In this document: one piece after another, positions 26,207 to 37,884 of the stretch
Numbering within the stretch: position 1 is the first letter of the stretch
Layout: the number at the start of each line of letters is the position of its first letter
Origin: Acidobacteriota bacterium
Lineage (GTDB): Bacteria; Acidobacteriota; Terriglobia; Bryobacterales; Bryobacteraceae
Direction of reading: 5' to 3'
NCBI GenBank assembly: GCA_016213725.1
Contig: JACQZS010000086.1
Coordinates: 1 to 54,648 of the forward strand
DNA: 54,648 nt
Notes under the pieces: model-generated
The model's input: only the letters and a program-made list of their open reading frames with translations
Database searches by the model: none
Told to the model about the DNA's origin: nothing
Made by a program: the position numbers and the translations under genes

Positions 26207-27873
26207 TTCAGGAATTCGATGGTGGCCACCTCGCCCGGCGCGCCCGGCTTGGCCACATACTCGATCTTCACACGCCGCGGCGGCCTCTGCGGCCTGCAGC
26301 TCAGCTGCACTTGCGCCTGCTCCTGGTTGAACACCGCCACCTTGCCCGGGTCCGCCACCACAAACACGGCCGGCTTGCCGGCGGCGTCGCGTAGATTCAG
26401 ACGCGCCCTCCCGCCCTGGCAGGCCACGCTGTCCAGCGTGCCGGTGAAGGCCTGGGTGGGCGGCCCGTCCCACCACTTCTCCACTTTTGCGCCGGAAGCG
26501 GTGGGCTTGCTCAACTCCTGCTCTTTCTTGTGGATGTTGTCCATGGCCTGCTGCCGCAGCCGCTCCACCTCATCCTTCTCCTCCTGCTTCTGGCGGGCTT
26601 TTTCGGCCGCGATGGCGTCATAGCGGGCCTGTTCGAAAGCCTCCCGGGCCGCCACCATCGCCGCCCGCTCCTGTTCCGTGCGCGCCACGCGCGCCGCGGC
26701 ATGCCACGCCTTCTCGGCCTCCGCCGCCTGCTTGGCGTCGAACTGCGCTTCCGCCAACTGCTTCCAGATGGCGGGATTGCGCGGCTCAAGTTCCGCGGCT
26801 TTCTTTAGAAAATACGACTTCCGCACCGGTCCCGCCTCGCGGGCCGCCGAGCGCACAAACGGCTCCGCCCAGCGCGGGTTCTTCGCCGCGGCCTGCTCGT
26901 ACAAACCCAGTTCCAGTAGCCCGCGCGTGCACGGTCCCACTGCGTCGTCCAGCAGCCCCTTCATCGCTTCCAGGGCCTTCTTCGCATCGGCGTCCTGCTT
27001 TTCCTGCAGCAGCGCCAGCGCCATGCCCTCATAACCGAGCGGCCCCGGACGTTCGTTGATCGCGTGCTGGTAAGCCGCGCGCACCTCGGCCGGCGGCGCG
27101 CCAACCGCCATCAACTGGTCGGCAGGCAGCACCCGCAGCCGGGAGGGCAGCATGGGGATGATGGAGAAAGCGATCTCCGGGTTCAGCGGCTTCGGCGGCA
27201 AAGTGAGCGTCAGAAACTTGCCCGCCGCCACATACGCGTCGATTTCGGCATCCAGAGCCTGCTTTGGCCGTTCAAAAGCGTTGCGGTAGGCGGTGCCTTC
27301 GTCGGCCCCGGCCGCAAGATTCGAGAGCAGCACCCGTGTGCGAGTGGCCGTCAATGGGTTCGTCAGCAGGTACTGCAGCGCGGCCCAGCTTCGCGTCCGC
27401 TCCACCTCGGTGGGAGGCAGGCCCAGCACCACCTTGCCGCCCTCCAGCTTCATGGTGGAAAACAGCGTGGCGAACGTGTGCTCCAGGTCGCCCGGCATTC
27501 GGCCGGGCCAATTGTCTTCAATGAACAGCAGTGCGAGGTCCCGGAAGAAATCCGGCCCGGGCGCGGAGCCCGCCGGCCACACCGCCAGCCAGCCGTCGCG
27601 CGTGAATCCGAGCCTCTTCGGCACGCGCCCCACGGGCTTCTGCGTCACCACCACCGTGATGGGCCACACCGTCTTCAGCTCGCGCCGGCCCAGCGATTCG
27701 CCGAAGAGAAACCGGAACTGTTCCAGGTGATAGAGCGCCGCCCGCGCCTTGTCGTTGCCCGCGTCGGAATAGACCACGAACGGCCCGGCCTTGGTTTCGA
27801 TCCAGGCCGCCTGCGCGAAGCCGGCGGCTACCGCAGCCAGCGCGAATGTCCGGAGACTTGCCCCCAGCGCCAT
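26203..27873 (-). CDS. exported TPR-like protein of unknown function
   Basis: A 556-residue protein with a signal peptide (ALGASLRTFALAAVAAGFAQAA). Residues 23-180 have a pattern seen in acidobacterial DUF1570/peptidase-MA-like proteins (WIETKAGPFVVYSDAG, ALYHLEQFRFLFG, VTQK), but no HExxH is visible, so it is probably not an active protease. Residues 300-430 contain TPR-like helices, 430-480 a charged coiled coil (AEKARQKQEEKDEVERLRQQ), and the C-terminus a small beta domain. It sits between an ABC permease and an MFS gene, joined by TGATG and ATGA overlaps, so it is likely a partner of one of these transporters. No known role. Confidence 0.75.
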   Translation of the reverse strand: MALGASLRTFALAAVAAGFAQAAWIETKAGPFVVYSDAGNDKARAALYHLEQFRFLFGESLGRRELKTVWPITVVVTQKPVGRVPKRLGFTRDGWLAVWPAGSAPGPDFFRDLALLFIEDNWPGRMPGDLEHTFATLFSTMKLEGGKVVLGLPPTEVERTRSWAALQYLLTNPLTATRTRVLLSNLAAGADEGTAYRNAFERPKQALDAEIDAYVAAGKFLTLTLPPKPLNPEIAFSIIPMLPSRLRVLPADQLMAVGAPPAEVRAAYQHAINERPGPLGYEGMALALLQEKQDADAKKALEAMKGLLDDAVGPCTRGLLELGLYEQAAAKNPRWAEPFVRSAAREAGPVRKSYFLKKAAELEPRNPAIWKQLAEAQFDAKQAAEAEKAWHAAARVARTEQERAAMVAAREAFEQARYDAIAAEKARQKQEEKDEVERLRQQAMDNIHKKEQELSKPTASGAKVEKWWDGPPTQAFTGTLDSVACQGGRARLNLRDAAGKPAVFVVADPGKVAVFNQEQAQVQLSCRPQRPPRRVKIEYVAKPGAPGEVATIEFLK

Positions 27874-29498
27874 CACGTAATCGGGCCCTCCCCGCGGCTC
27901 AGGGCCGCCAGGATCTCCTCTTTCCTGTTGTGCGCCGCCTGGACTGCGGAGTCCAGCGCCACTCTGTAAAACAGCAGCCCCACCAGAAACGCACACCCCA
28001 GCACGCCGTAGAACGCCCACGCGGAATCCAAAGCCCAGCGGGCCATGTAGGAGAGCGCCACCGGCACGGCCAGCACCGGATAAACCATGAGCAACATCCC
28101 CTGCACCTTCCCGTTGCTGGCGTTCTTCCAGCCCTGCGACGGATCCACGGCGCGCGGGTAGCTGGTGGAGGTCAAGTTCCCGATCCCCAATAAAAACAGG
28201 CTCACCACCAGTGTGACGGCGAACGCTTCCGGCACCTTCGCCGGCTGAAAGTTCGTCTGCACCAGCATGGTCACTACCGCGGCCGCCGCCAATTCCACCA
28301 TCAGCAGGAACAAAGACGTGATGTTCTTCGCCACCAGCACGGTGCGCATCGCCACGGGGAATACGAAGTAGGCCTGTACCGCCGTGCGATCGAAGCCGAA
28401 TACGTTCCAGAACAGCACTTCACCCATCAGCAGCATCGCGTACAGGCTCACCCACACCAGCAGGTTCTCGCTGAAGAAACTGCCCTGCGACTTGCCCCGC
28501 ATCGCCATCGGCATCCACAGCACCAGCCCCAGGGTGAACCCCATGAAAAACACAAGCCGGAATCGCGGCGACCGCGAAAGGAAGCGCAACTCCTTCTCCA
28601 CCAGGATCCCCAGCGGGTCTTTCAGGAGCCGCCCCGGCAGCCGGTAGACGGCCTCGGCCAACGCGAAGACGCTCTTGGGGGCGCTGGCCCGCTGCCGCGC
28701 GCGCACTTCATCGGCGTCCCACCGCAGGCCGCGCTGGAACTGCGAATATCCAAACCAGGCCGCCAGCGCGGTCCACGCCATCAGTCCGAGCAGCGGCAGC
28801 CACAGTGCGCTGCCGGATACCAGTTGGGCCGTCACCATCCAGGGGAACGGGATCTCCGGCATCTTCGACAGGTACTTTCCGGAGAGGCTGGTCAATTCGC
28901 CCGGCGGGACCATGACCACCAGAAACTGCGGCAGCACCGACAACATCACGAAGCCGAACAGCACCAGCTCCCGCACTCCGCGTTTCGCCATCAGCCGGGC
29001 CAGCAGGTCGCGCACGCCGGCCGACAGCACCAGGTTGAACACCACGAAGGGCAAGAAGGCCAGCACGCCCCACCATGGCGCCACCGGCGACCGCATCACC
29101 CCCACCACGGCTCCACCCAGCACAATCAGCACTTCCACGCCTGTCGAAACCCGCAGTGCCGCCTCCACCGCAAACAGCCGCTTCGCCGCGACCGGATACA
29201 CCATCAGCCGCCGCAGATCCAACGACATGCCGGCGGTGGCCATCATCACGGGCACGAATTGCCAGAAGAAGGTGGCGGCCAGCAGCCCGATGGAGAGGAC
29301 ATCCTCCAGCGTATCCACGCTCTTGATCTCCGGCAGCGACGTGGCCGCAATCCAGGCCACAAACACCATCAGCCCGTACCACAGCGCCGACGAAATCCAG
29401 AAGAACACCCGCCCGCCGGACGAGCCGCCGCTCATCTTGTTGTACAGGCCCCTGTACTGCGCGCCGACAATCGCCAATACCTGGTCGTTCAGCAGCAT
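27873..29498 (-). CDS. ABC transporter permease
   Basis: A 541-residue membrane protein with two six-span-like halves separated by a cytosolic loop (about residues 290-330, GYSQFQRGLRWDADEVRARQRA). Hydrophobic segments include FFWISSALWYGLMVFVAWIA, VLIVLGGAVVGV, LVFFMGFTLGLVLWM and AVPVALSYMARWALDSAWAFYG. It has no ATPase domain. The ATPase immediately upstream (13-base gap) is its obvious partner. The pairing resembles ABC-2-type or acidobacterial exporter systems of unknown substrate. The start at 29498 is preceded by GAGGGG; the longer frame from 29552 would overlap the ATPase. Its stop overlaps the next gene as TGATG. Confidence 0.88.
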   Translation of the reverse strand: MLLNDQVLAIVGAQYRGLYNKMSGGSSGGRVFFWISSALWYGLMVFVAWIAATSLPEIKSVDTLEDVLSIGLLAATFFWQFVPVMMATAGMSLDLRRLMVYPVAAKRLFAVEAALRVSTGVEVLIVLGGAVVGVMRSPVAPWWGVLAFLPFVVFNLVLSAGVRDLLARLMAKRGVRELVLFGFVMLSVLPQFLVVMVPPGELTSLSGKYLSKMPEIPFPWMVTAQLVSGSALWLPLLGLMAWTALAAWFGYSQFQRGLRWDADEVRARQRASAPKSVFALAEAVYRLPGRLLKDPLGILVEKELRFLSRSPRFRLVFFMGFTLGLVLWMPMAMRGKSQGSFFSENLLVWVSLYAMLLMGEVLFWNVFGFDRTAVQAYFVFPVAMRTVLVAKNITSLFLLMVELAAAAVVTMLVQTNFQPAKVPEAFAVTLVVSLFLLGIGNLTSTSYPRAVDPSQGWKNASNGKVQGMLLMVYPVLAVPVALSYMARWALDSAWAFYGVLGCAFLVGLLFYRVALDSAVQAAHNRKEEILAALSRGEGPIT

Positions 29499-29511
29499 CG
29501 CCGTCCGCCCC

Positions 29512-30276
29512 TCAGAGCCAGTCCAACGACTCCGGCGCATGCGCCGGACCACCCACCACCCTCACAAACAGATCCTCCAGTGTCTCCTGCCCGGAACGCA
29601 GCTCCTCCAGCGATCCCTCCACCACCAGGCGGCCCTCATTGATGATGGCCACGCGGCTGCACAAGCGCTCCACCACCTCCAGCACGTGCGAAGTGAGGAA
29701 GATGGTTGCCCCGTGCGCCACCTGGTCCAGCAGGATGTCCTTCATCAGGCGCGCCCCGACGGCGTCCACGCCTTCGAAGGGCTCGTCCAGCAGGTACAGC
29801 TCCGGGCGGTGGATGAGCGCGGCGGCCAGCGCCACGCGCTTCCGCATGCCTTTGGAGTACTCGCCGATCATCTTCCGGCCCGCGCCATCCAACTCAAACA
29901 GCGCCAGCAATTCCGACGCCCGCTGCCCCGACAGTTTCCGGCCGAGCCCGTACATCCTGCCGGCAAACTCGATGAACTCCCCGCCCGTGAGGTGATCGAA
30001 CAGCAGCGTGTCGTCCGGCACCAGCCCGATGCGCGACTTCACCGCCAGATGCTCCGCCGGCATGTCGTGGCCCAGGATCCGCATCTCTCCCGAAGTCGGC
30101 GGAGCCAGCCCCATCAGCATCTTGATCGTGGTGGTCTTCCCCGCCCCGTTCGGGCCCAAGAAGCCGAAGAAACAGCCCCGCTCCACGGTCAGCGAAAGCC
30201 CGTCCAGGGCCGCCTTCTCGCCGTAGACTTTCCTGAGATCCCTGATCTCCAACGCTGGTTCTGGATTCACGTGCAC
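29512..30276 (-). CDS. ABC transporter ATP-binding protein
   Basis: A 254-residue ATPase. Walker A is GPNGAGKTT (about residues 41-49), the Q-loop region is RIGLVPDDTLLFDHLTG, the signature is the variant YSKGMRKRVALAAAL, Walker B is LYLLDEPFEGVD, and the H-loop is FLTSHVLEVVERL. The YSKGM signature instead of LSGGQ is usual for ABC-2 exporters (CcmA/NatA type). The likely start is the GTG at 30276, six bases after GGAGG; a TTG at 30300 or GTG at 30270 are alternatives. It opens a minus-strand run with the permease and four further genes, ending with rimI. Confidence 0.95.
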   Translation of the reverse strand: MHVNPEPALEIRDLRKVYGEKAALDGLSLTVERGCFFGFLGPNGAGKTTTIKMLMGLAPPTSGEMRILGHDMPAEHLAVKSRIGLVPDDTLLFDHLTGGEFIEFAGRMYGLGRKLSGQRASELLALFELDGAGRKMIGEYSKGMRKRVALAAALIHRPELYLLDEPFEGVDAVGARLMKDILLDQVAHGATIFLTSHVLEVVERLCSRVAIINEGRLVVEGSLEELRSGQETLEDLFVRVVGGPAHAPESLDWL

Positions 30277-30361
30277 CTGAATCCTCCATGTTATCCGCAA
30301 ATCTACCCCGGGGAGGCTGCACGCCGGTCAATTTTCCGGCGCAGCTGCCGATGAGGTAGAG

Positions 30362-31240
30362 GTGACCTCCAGCCCCGCTCTTCACGCTGCCGGCCGGGAA
30401 CAGGCGCTCCGCTGCCTGGAACAGCTCCCCCCTTTTTCACCCGTCCTGAATCACCTCATGGCAAGTCTGGCGGAGGAAGACGTCTCCTTTGCGGAACTCG
30501 CTACCGTCATTGAGCGCGATTCGGTCCTCAGCGGAAACGTGCTCCGCCTGGTAAACTCCGCCCTTTACGGCCGCCGCGGGACCATCAGCAGCATCCGTGC
30601 CGCCGTCTCCATTCTCGGCATGAACAAGTTGCGGAACTTCCTGCTGGGCCTCTCGGTCTCCAGCCTCTGGGCCAAGGTGAAAACTCCGCCGGACTGGTCC
30701 ATGCGCCGCTTCAATACTCACTCCGTCGCAACCGCCATATTGTCGGATTCCATCGTGCAGAAGGCCCGCACGGACTACCCGGAAGGCGCTTTCGCCGCCG
30801 GCCTCCTCCATGACCTCGGCCGGCTGGTGATCGCCTCGGCCATGCCCCACGACTTCCACCGCATCGCCGCCCTCCGTCAGCAGACAGGCAGGCCTTTGCC
30901 GGAGTGCGAGCAGGAGCTGTTTGGCTTCACCCACCCCGAACTCTCCTCCGCCGCCCTCACCCGCTGGGCGCTGCCGGGCGCCATCCAGCGCGCCGTGCTC
31001 CACCACCACACACCCCAACTGGATGGTGACCACGCCAACACCGGCGTCCATCCGCTCAGCCGCATTCTCGCCGCCTCCGACGAAATCGCCGACTCCCTGG
31101 GCCATGTCGTCGATCCGGAGGATGAACACTCTGCCCGGGCGCCTGGCATCGTCCTGTCCGAACTCGGGCTGTGCGCCTGCGAGGAGGCGATCCTAGCCTC
31201 TTTCCTCGTGGAGATGCAGGCCTTGCAGTCTACTTTCTGA
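30362..31240 (+). CDS. HDOD domain protein
   Basis: A 292-residue single-domain HDOD protein. It has the family pattern: LPPFSPVLNHLMASLAEEDVSFAELATVIERDSVLSGNVLRLVNSALYG, then AVSILGMNKLRNFLLGL, GLLHDLGRLVIASAMP and VLHHHTPQ. HDOD proteins are HD-related signalling modules that usually lack phosphodiesterase activity and occur in motility, second-messenger and stress pathways. No other domain is attached, so the partner is unknown. The GTG at 30362 follows GAGGTAGAG. It runs divergently from the ABC ATPase with 85 bases between, and its stop overlaps the convergent lipid kinase by 11 bases. Confidence 0.92.
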   Translation: MTSSPALHAAGREQALRCLEQLPPFSPVLNHLMASLAEEDVSFAELATVIERDSVLSGNVLRLVNSALYGRRGTISSIRAAVSILGMNKLRNFLLGLSVSSLWAKVKTPPDWSMRRFNTHSVATAILSDSIVQKARTDYPEGAFAAGLLHDLGRLVIASAMPHDFHRIAALRQQTGRPLPECEQELFGFTHPELSSAALTRWALPGAIQRAVLHHHTPQLDGDHANTGVHPLSRILAASDEIADSLGHVVDPEDEHSARAPGIVLSELGLCACEEAILASFLVEMQALQSTF

Positions 31241-32171
31241 GATCCGCCTGCGCCCTCGCCACGAAGCTGGCGGGCAGCATCAGGCGCAGCTTCATCCGCG
31301 CTACCTCCACCTTCATCGGCGCATAACCGGCGTGCTCGCCGTCTACCTGCACGTCGATGGTGGCCCCGGGCAGCGGCTCCGCTTCCAGTGTCCGCGCACG
31401 CGCCACCGTTACGCCGCTCATACCGTCCAACTGGTTCAGCAGCACGCCGGAAAAGTACTTGAGATACCGCAACGAGCCTGGCCCTTCAAACAGGACTACG
31501 CCGAAATCATCCGCCAGAAGGTTGGCGTGCCGGGCGATCTCCAGGTCGCCGCCATAGTTCTTCACCCGTGAAACCAGCGCGAAGCTGGCCTGTTTCGGCG
31601 GGCCGCCATCCAAACGGATCAGGAATTCCGGCAGCTTCTTGCCCACCTGGGCAAAGCCGCCTTGCCAGTAGCTCAGCTTGCCGAACCTGCGCTTTAACTC
31701 CGGCGACACCATCCGCACGATGCGCGCATCCAGCCCGACGCCGGCCATCATGGCGAACAGGCGCGGCGCTTCACCATGCGCCTCCAATGTCCCCAGCGCC
31801 ACATCCTGCGCCACCAGCTCGGCGTAGCGCTCCGCCACTCTCACGGCATCTCCGCCCAGTCCCGTTTCCATGCCCAGGACGTTCGCCGTCCCTGCCGGCA
31901 GCACCAACAACGGCACGCCGCTCCCCGCCATGCCCGACGCCGTCTCGTTCACCGTGCCGTCGCCGCCGGCGACGCACACCAGCTGCGCTCCATGCTCCAC
32001 GGCGTAGCGTGCAATCGATCCGGCCGTCTTGGGCCCGGTCGTCGGCAGGAGTTCCAACTCGCCGAGGTGCCGCCGCAGGCTGCCCTGCAGCTTCGGGATC
32101 AGCCAAGGCTTCGAGCGGATCTTCCCGGCGACTGGGTTGTAGATGAGGACTGCTGCGGTAGGCATTGCCAC
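31230..32171 (-). CDS. diacylglycerol kinase-family lipid kinase (YegS/BmrU-like)
   Basis: About 313 residues. The DAGK catalytic domain opens with VLIYNPVAG and carries the nucleotide loop CVAGGDGTVNETASG, followed by LPAGTANVLGMETGL. The C-terminal half has VSRVKNYGGDLEIA and AEPLPGATIDVQVDGEHAG, as in YegS-like lipid kinases. It phosphorylates diacylglycerol, phosphatidylglycerol or sphingoid lipids; the exact lipid cannot be told. The start is GTG at 32171 or ATG at 32165. It is divergent from ligA, with the ligA leader beginning about 20 bases away. Confidence 0.92.
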   Translation of the reverse strand: MAMPTAAVLIYNPVAGKIRSKPWLIPKLQGSLRRHLGELELLPTTGPKTAGSIARYAVEHGAQLVCVAGGDGTVNETASGMAGSGVPLLVLPAGTANVLGMETGLGGDAVRVAERYAELVAQDVALGTLEAHGEAPRLFAMMAGVGLDARIVRMVSPELKRRFGKLSYWQGGFAQVGKKLPEFLIRLDGGPPKQASFALVSRVKNYGGDLEIARHANLLADDFGVVLFEGPGSLRYLKYFSGVLLNQLDGMSGVTVARARTLEAEPLPGATIDVQVDGEHAGYAPMKVEVARMKLRLMLPASFVARAQADLRK

Positions 32172-32189
32172 GTGGATACTCTATAAAGA

Positions 32190-34769
<2,580 letters not shown>

Positions 34770-34777
<8 letters not shown>

Positions 34778-36188
34778 CCTCAGCCGCCGGTCATTCTTCA
34801 CGTCCCTGGCATTTGCTCCACAAGTCCTGCGCTCCAATCCGCTCGACATGCGCATTGAAGCCGTGGAGACCTCCGAGGAGAGCTACGTCTACCGCACACC
34901 CATCAAGTTTGGCGGCACTGTGCTCGACCGAGTCACGCTGCTGAACGTCAAAGTCCGCGCCCGCAACCGTTCCGGCAAACAGGTGACCGGGTTCGGCTCC
35001 ATGCCGCTCGGCAACATCTGGAGCTACCCGTCCAAGAACCTCAAGTACGACCAGACCCTCGCCGCCATGCAGGCGCTGGCCGAGAAGATCAAGACCATTA
35101 CTGCCGGCTGCCAGGACTACGGCCATCCCATCGAGCTGAATCACCACCTCGAACCCCTCTGGCTCAAAGCTGCCGCCGAGGTGGATACCGAGCAGAAGCT
35201 GATCGATCCGCTCCCCAAACTCGCCGCCCTCGTCACAGCTAGCCCATTCGACGCCGCCCTCCACGACGCCTACGGCAAGCTCTGCGGCGCCAGCGTCTAC
35301 CACTGCTATACGCGCCAATACCTCCGCGAGGACCTCGGCCGCTACCTCGGCGACGAGTTCAAAGGCGACCACCTGGAGCGCTACGTCCTGCCCGATCCCA
35401 AGCCCTCCATGCCGCTCTACCACTTGGTTGGCGCCGTCGATCCGATCCTCGAATCCGACATCCAGAAGCGCGTCGGCGACGGCCTGCCCGAAACCCTGCC
35501 CGAGTGGATCCAGTACAACGGCCTTACCCACCTCAAGATCAAGCTCAACGGCGACAACACCGCCTGGGACCGCGACCGCATTCTCGCCGTCGATCGCGCC
35601 GCCTCCGATACCATGGCCAAACGCGGCACCACACAGTGGTTCTACTCCCTCGACTTCAACGAGAAATGCCCCAACGTCGCCTACCTGCTGGAGATGCTCC
35701 GCCAGGTGAAGGAGAAGTCCCCCGCCGGCTTCGTACGCATCCAGTACATTGAGCAGCCCACCGCACGCGACCTCAAGGCCCATCGCGAAAACGTCATGCA
35801 GGAGGCGGCCAAACTGCGGCCGGTGGTCATCGACGAATCGCTCACTGACCTCGAAAGCCTCCGCCTCGCCCGCGAGATGGGCTACACCGGCGCCGCACTC
35901 AAGGCCTGCAAGGGCCAGTCCCAAGCTCTGTTGATGGCCGCCGCCGCCCAGAAATGGAAGATGTTCCTCTGCGTGCAGGACCTCACCTGCCCCGGCGCGT
36001 CTTTGATCCACTCCGCCGGCCTCGCCGCGCACGTCCCCGGCGTCGCCGCCATTGAAGCCAACGCCCGCCAGTACTGCCCCATTGCCAATAAGCCATGGGA
36101 GGCCAAGTTCCCCGGCATCTTTATCGTCAAGGACGGCCGCATGAAGACGGGGGTCCTCACTGGCCCGGGTCTCGGCGCCGTCGCCTGA
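34770..36188 (+). CDS. exported enolase superfamily protein (mandelate racemase/muconate lactonizing type)
   Basis: A 472-residue protein with a Tat-type leader ([14 protein letters not shown]). The enolase-superfamily barrel is seen with the Lys pair K256/K258 (LTHLKIKL), metal ligands Asp295 (SLDFNE), Glu328 (YIEQP) and Asp355 (VVIDES), and a further Lys378 (ALKACKGQS). It should abstract a proton next to a carboxylate; the substrate could be an acid sugar or a dipeptide, and the family is not resolved. The start is GTG at 34770, overlapping the DedA stop. An exported member is unusual but fits the Tat leader. Confidence 0.88.
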
Positions 36189-36215
36189 CCAGGCCCCCCC
36201 CCGGCCGCACTCACG

Positions 36216-37727
36216 CTAGCGCCCGGTTATCCGGTACACGGCCACACTGCGCGCTGCCAGCTCCGCCCGCAGTTTGCTCTGAGCTTTGCCCAGATCCTTG
36301 TAGCGCCACGCGTCCCGTACCGCCACGCTGCCGGCCAACCCCAAATCCGCGAACGTGGCCTCCACTGGCGCTGCCGCGTCGCTCAGGTTGAACAGTCCCA
36401 CCGCCAGCCCGCCGCCGGCCAGCGGCTTCGCCAGCACCAGCTCGTTCTCGGTCTTCCGCACCACGCGCGCCTGCTTACCCAGCGGATCCTGGTTGATTGC
36501 GATGATTTCCCGGTTGCACAACACGTTCAACGTGAACTCGTCCAGCTTCTCCATATCGCCGGAGAAGAACAGCGGCGACGCCATCAATGACCACAGCGAC
36601 ATGTAGCTGTACTGCTCGTGCGCCGTGAACTTCGCCTTTTGCGGAACATAGGTTGTGCGCGGGTCGCCATACCAGCCGATCAGGATGTAGTCCGGATCGT
36701 TCCACGCCCCGGGGCCGGCATACTTGTCCAGCACCATGTTCTTGAACGCAATCGAATAGAAGCCCGGCAGACGGGTGTCTTTCTCCAGGCCCAGATCACC
36801 CGTAGTCCGCCACGATTGGCCGCCCACCGCAGCGCCCCAGCTGGAAACGTTGTTCATCCCGTACTGGCAGAGATTCATCACGATGTCCCGCGGCTGTTTC
36901 TTGAGGAGGTCGCCCATCATCTTGTACGGCTTCTGCCGCGCTGCGTCGGATGTGTCTTTGTCGACGTTCCGGTAGCTGCACCAGTCGTACTTCAGCAGGT
37001 CGAAGCCCCACTCTGCGAAGGTACGCGCATCCATCTCCTCGTGCTGATAGGCGCCTTCAAAGCCCGCGCAGGTCTTGGGCCCCGGCGACGTGTAAGTGCC
37101 GGCCTTCAACCCCTTGGCATGGATGAAATCAGTGAGCGCCTTCATGTCCGGAAATCGCTTGTTCATCAGGATGCGGCCCGCCGAATCCCGCGCGGGTCCG
37201 CCCAATTCCAGATCGGTCGAGCCTGGCTTCACCATCCAGCAGTCGTCGATGGAGACATAGTAATAGCCGTAGTCCGCCATGCCCGACGCCACCATGGCGT
37301 CGGCCGCGTTGCGGATGGTCTTGTCCGTCACACGCTCGTAGTGCGTATACCAGTGGTTCCAGCCCATTTGCGGCGTCAGCGAGAGCTGATCGCCCACCTC
37401 CAGCCGGAAATTCCGCCTGTCCTTGCCGGCGCTGTTCCGCGCCTCAAACACGATCTCCACCGGCCCCGTCTTGTCCGGCACTGTGCCGGAGATGATCCCC
37501 GTCGCCGCATCGAGCTTCCACCCCGCTGGCATCCCCTTTGCACTGAACGACATCGGCCGCTGCCCCGTGCACGGAATCCGGTAAAGGAACGGGTGTCCGG
37601 GCCGCGCACCGTACACCGCCGGCCCATTCAGCTGCGGCTTGGGCCCCGCCTTCGGAGTCCACAATTCTCCCTGCCCCCAGGCGCTCGCTGCCAGCGCCAG
37701 AATCAGACCTGTATGCCGGAAACTCAT
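36216..37727 (-). CDS. secreted GH27 alpha-galactosidase with an N-terminal Ig-like (He_PIG) domain
   Basis: A 503-residue glycosidase with a signal peptide (1-18, ending AWGQG). Residues 30-112 form a putative Ig domain (LYRIPCTGQRPMSFSAKGMPAGWKLDAATGIISGTVPDKTG, the He_PIG pattern). The GH27 barrel follows: TPQMGWNHWY, YYYVSIDDCW, nucleophile Asp248 (LLKYDWC), acid/base Asp311 (SWRTTGDL), GPGAWNDPD and SPLFFSGDM. It cleaves terminal alpha-galactose or related sugars, outside the cytosol. Tail to tail with the enolase-superfamily gene, 27 bases apart. Complete and of normal length. Confidence 0.95.
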   Translation of the reverse strand: MSFRHTGLILALAASAWGQGELWTPKAGPKPQLNGPAVYGARPGHPFLYRIPCTGQRPMSFSAKGMPAGWKLDAATGIISGTVPDKTGPVEIVFEARNSAGKDRRNFRLEVGDQLSLTPQMGWNHWYTHYERVTDKTIRNAADAMVASGMADYGYYYVSIDDCWMVKPGSTDLELGGPARDSAGRILMNKRFPDMKALTDFIHAKGLKAGTYTSPGPKTCAGFEGAYQHEEMDARTFAEWGFDLLKYDWCSYRNVDKDTSDAARQKPYKMMGDLLKKQPRDIVMNLCQYGMNNVSSWGAAVGGQSWRTTGDLGLEKDTRLPGFYSIAFKNMVLDKYAGPGAWNDPDYILIGWYGDPRTTYVPQKAKFTAHEQYSYMSLWSLMASPLFFSGDMEKLDEFTLNVLCNREIIAINQDPLGKQARVVRKTENELVLAKPLAGGGLAVGLFNLSDAAAPVEATFADLGLAGSVAVRDAWRYKDLGKAQSKLRAELAARSVAVYRITGR

Positions 37728-37831
37728 GGCTGCCAGTATATCCCCGATCCCTACCGCAGTCCGGCTCGCATCGCCTCAGACGCTTTTCGTCCTTCCGCCC
37801 GGAATTTCCCGACCGTCGCGTCGGGCGGTTG

Positions 37832-37837
37832 TATACT
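37832..37837 (+). promoter_or_regulatory. possible -10 box before the two-domain GT2 gene
   Basis: TATACT lies 48 bases upstream of the GTG at 37885, between two divergent genes. No good -35 hexamer is found 16-18 bases before it, so the site is only a candidate. Confidence 0.3.
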
Positions 37838-37884
37838 GAGGACTGCGCGGCCACCCCTGTTTATGCCTGAGGAACGGCTGCTGT

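Noticed and set aside
25040-26623. 527-codon plus-strand frame opposite the MFS gene
   Set aside because: Arg/Gln/His-rich product typical of antisense frames; the minus strand encodes an evident 12-span transporter.
36188-36200. Run of eight C bases after the enolase-superfamily gene
   Set aside because: It lies after the stop codon between convergent genes, so phase variation of a product is not expected.
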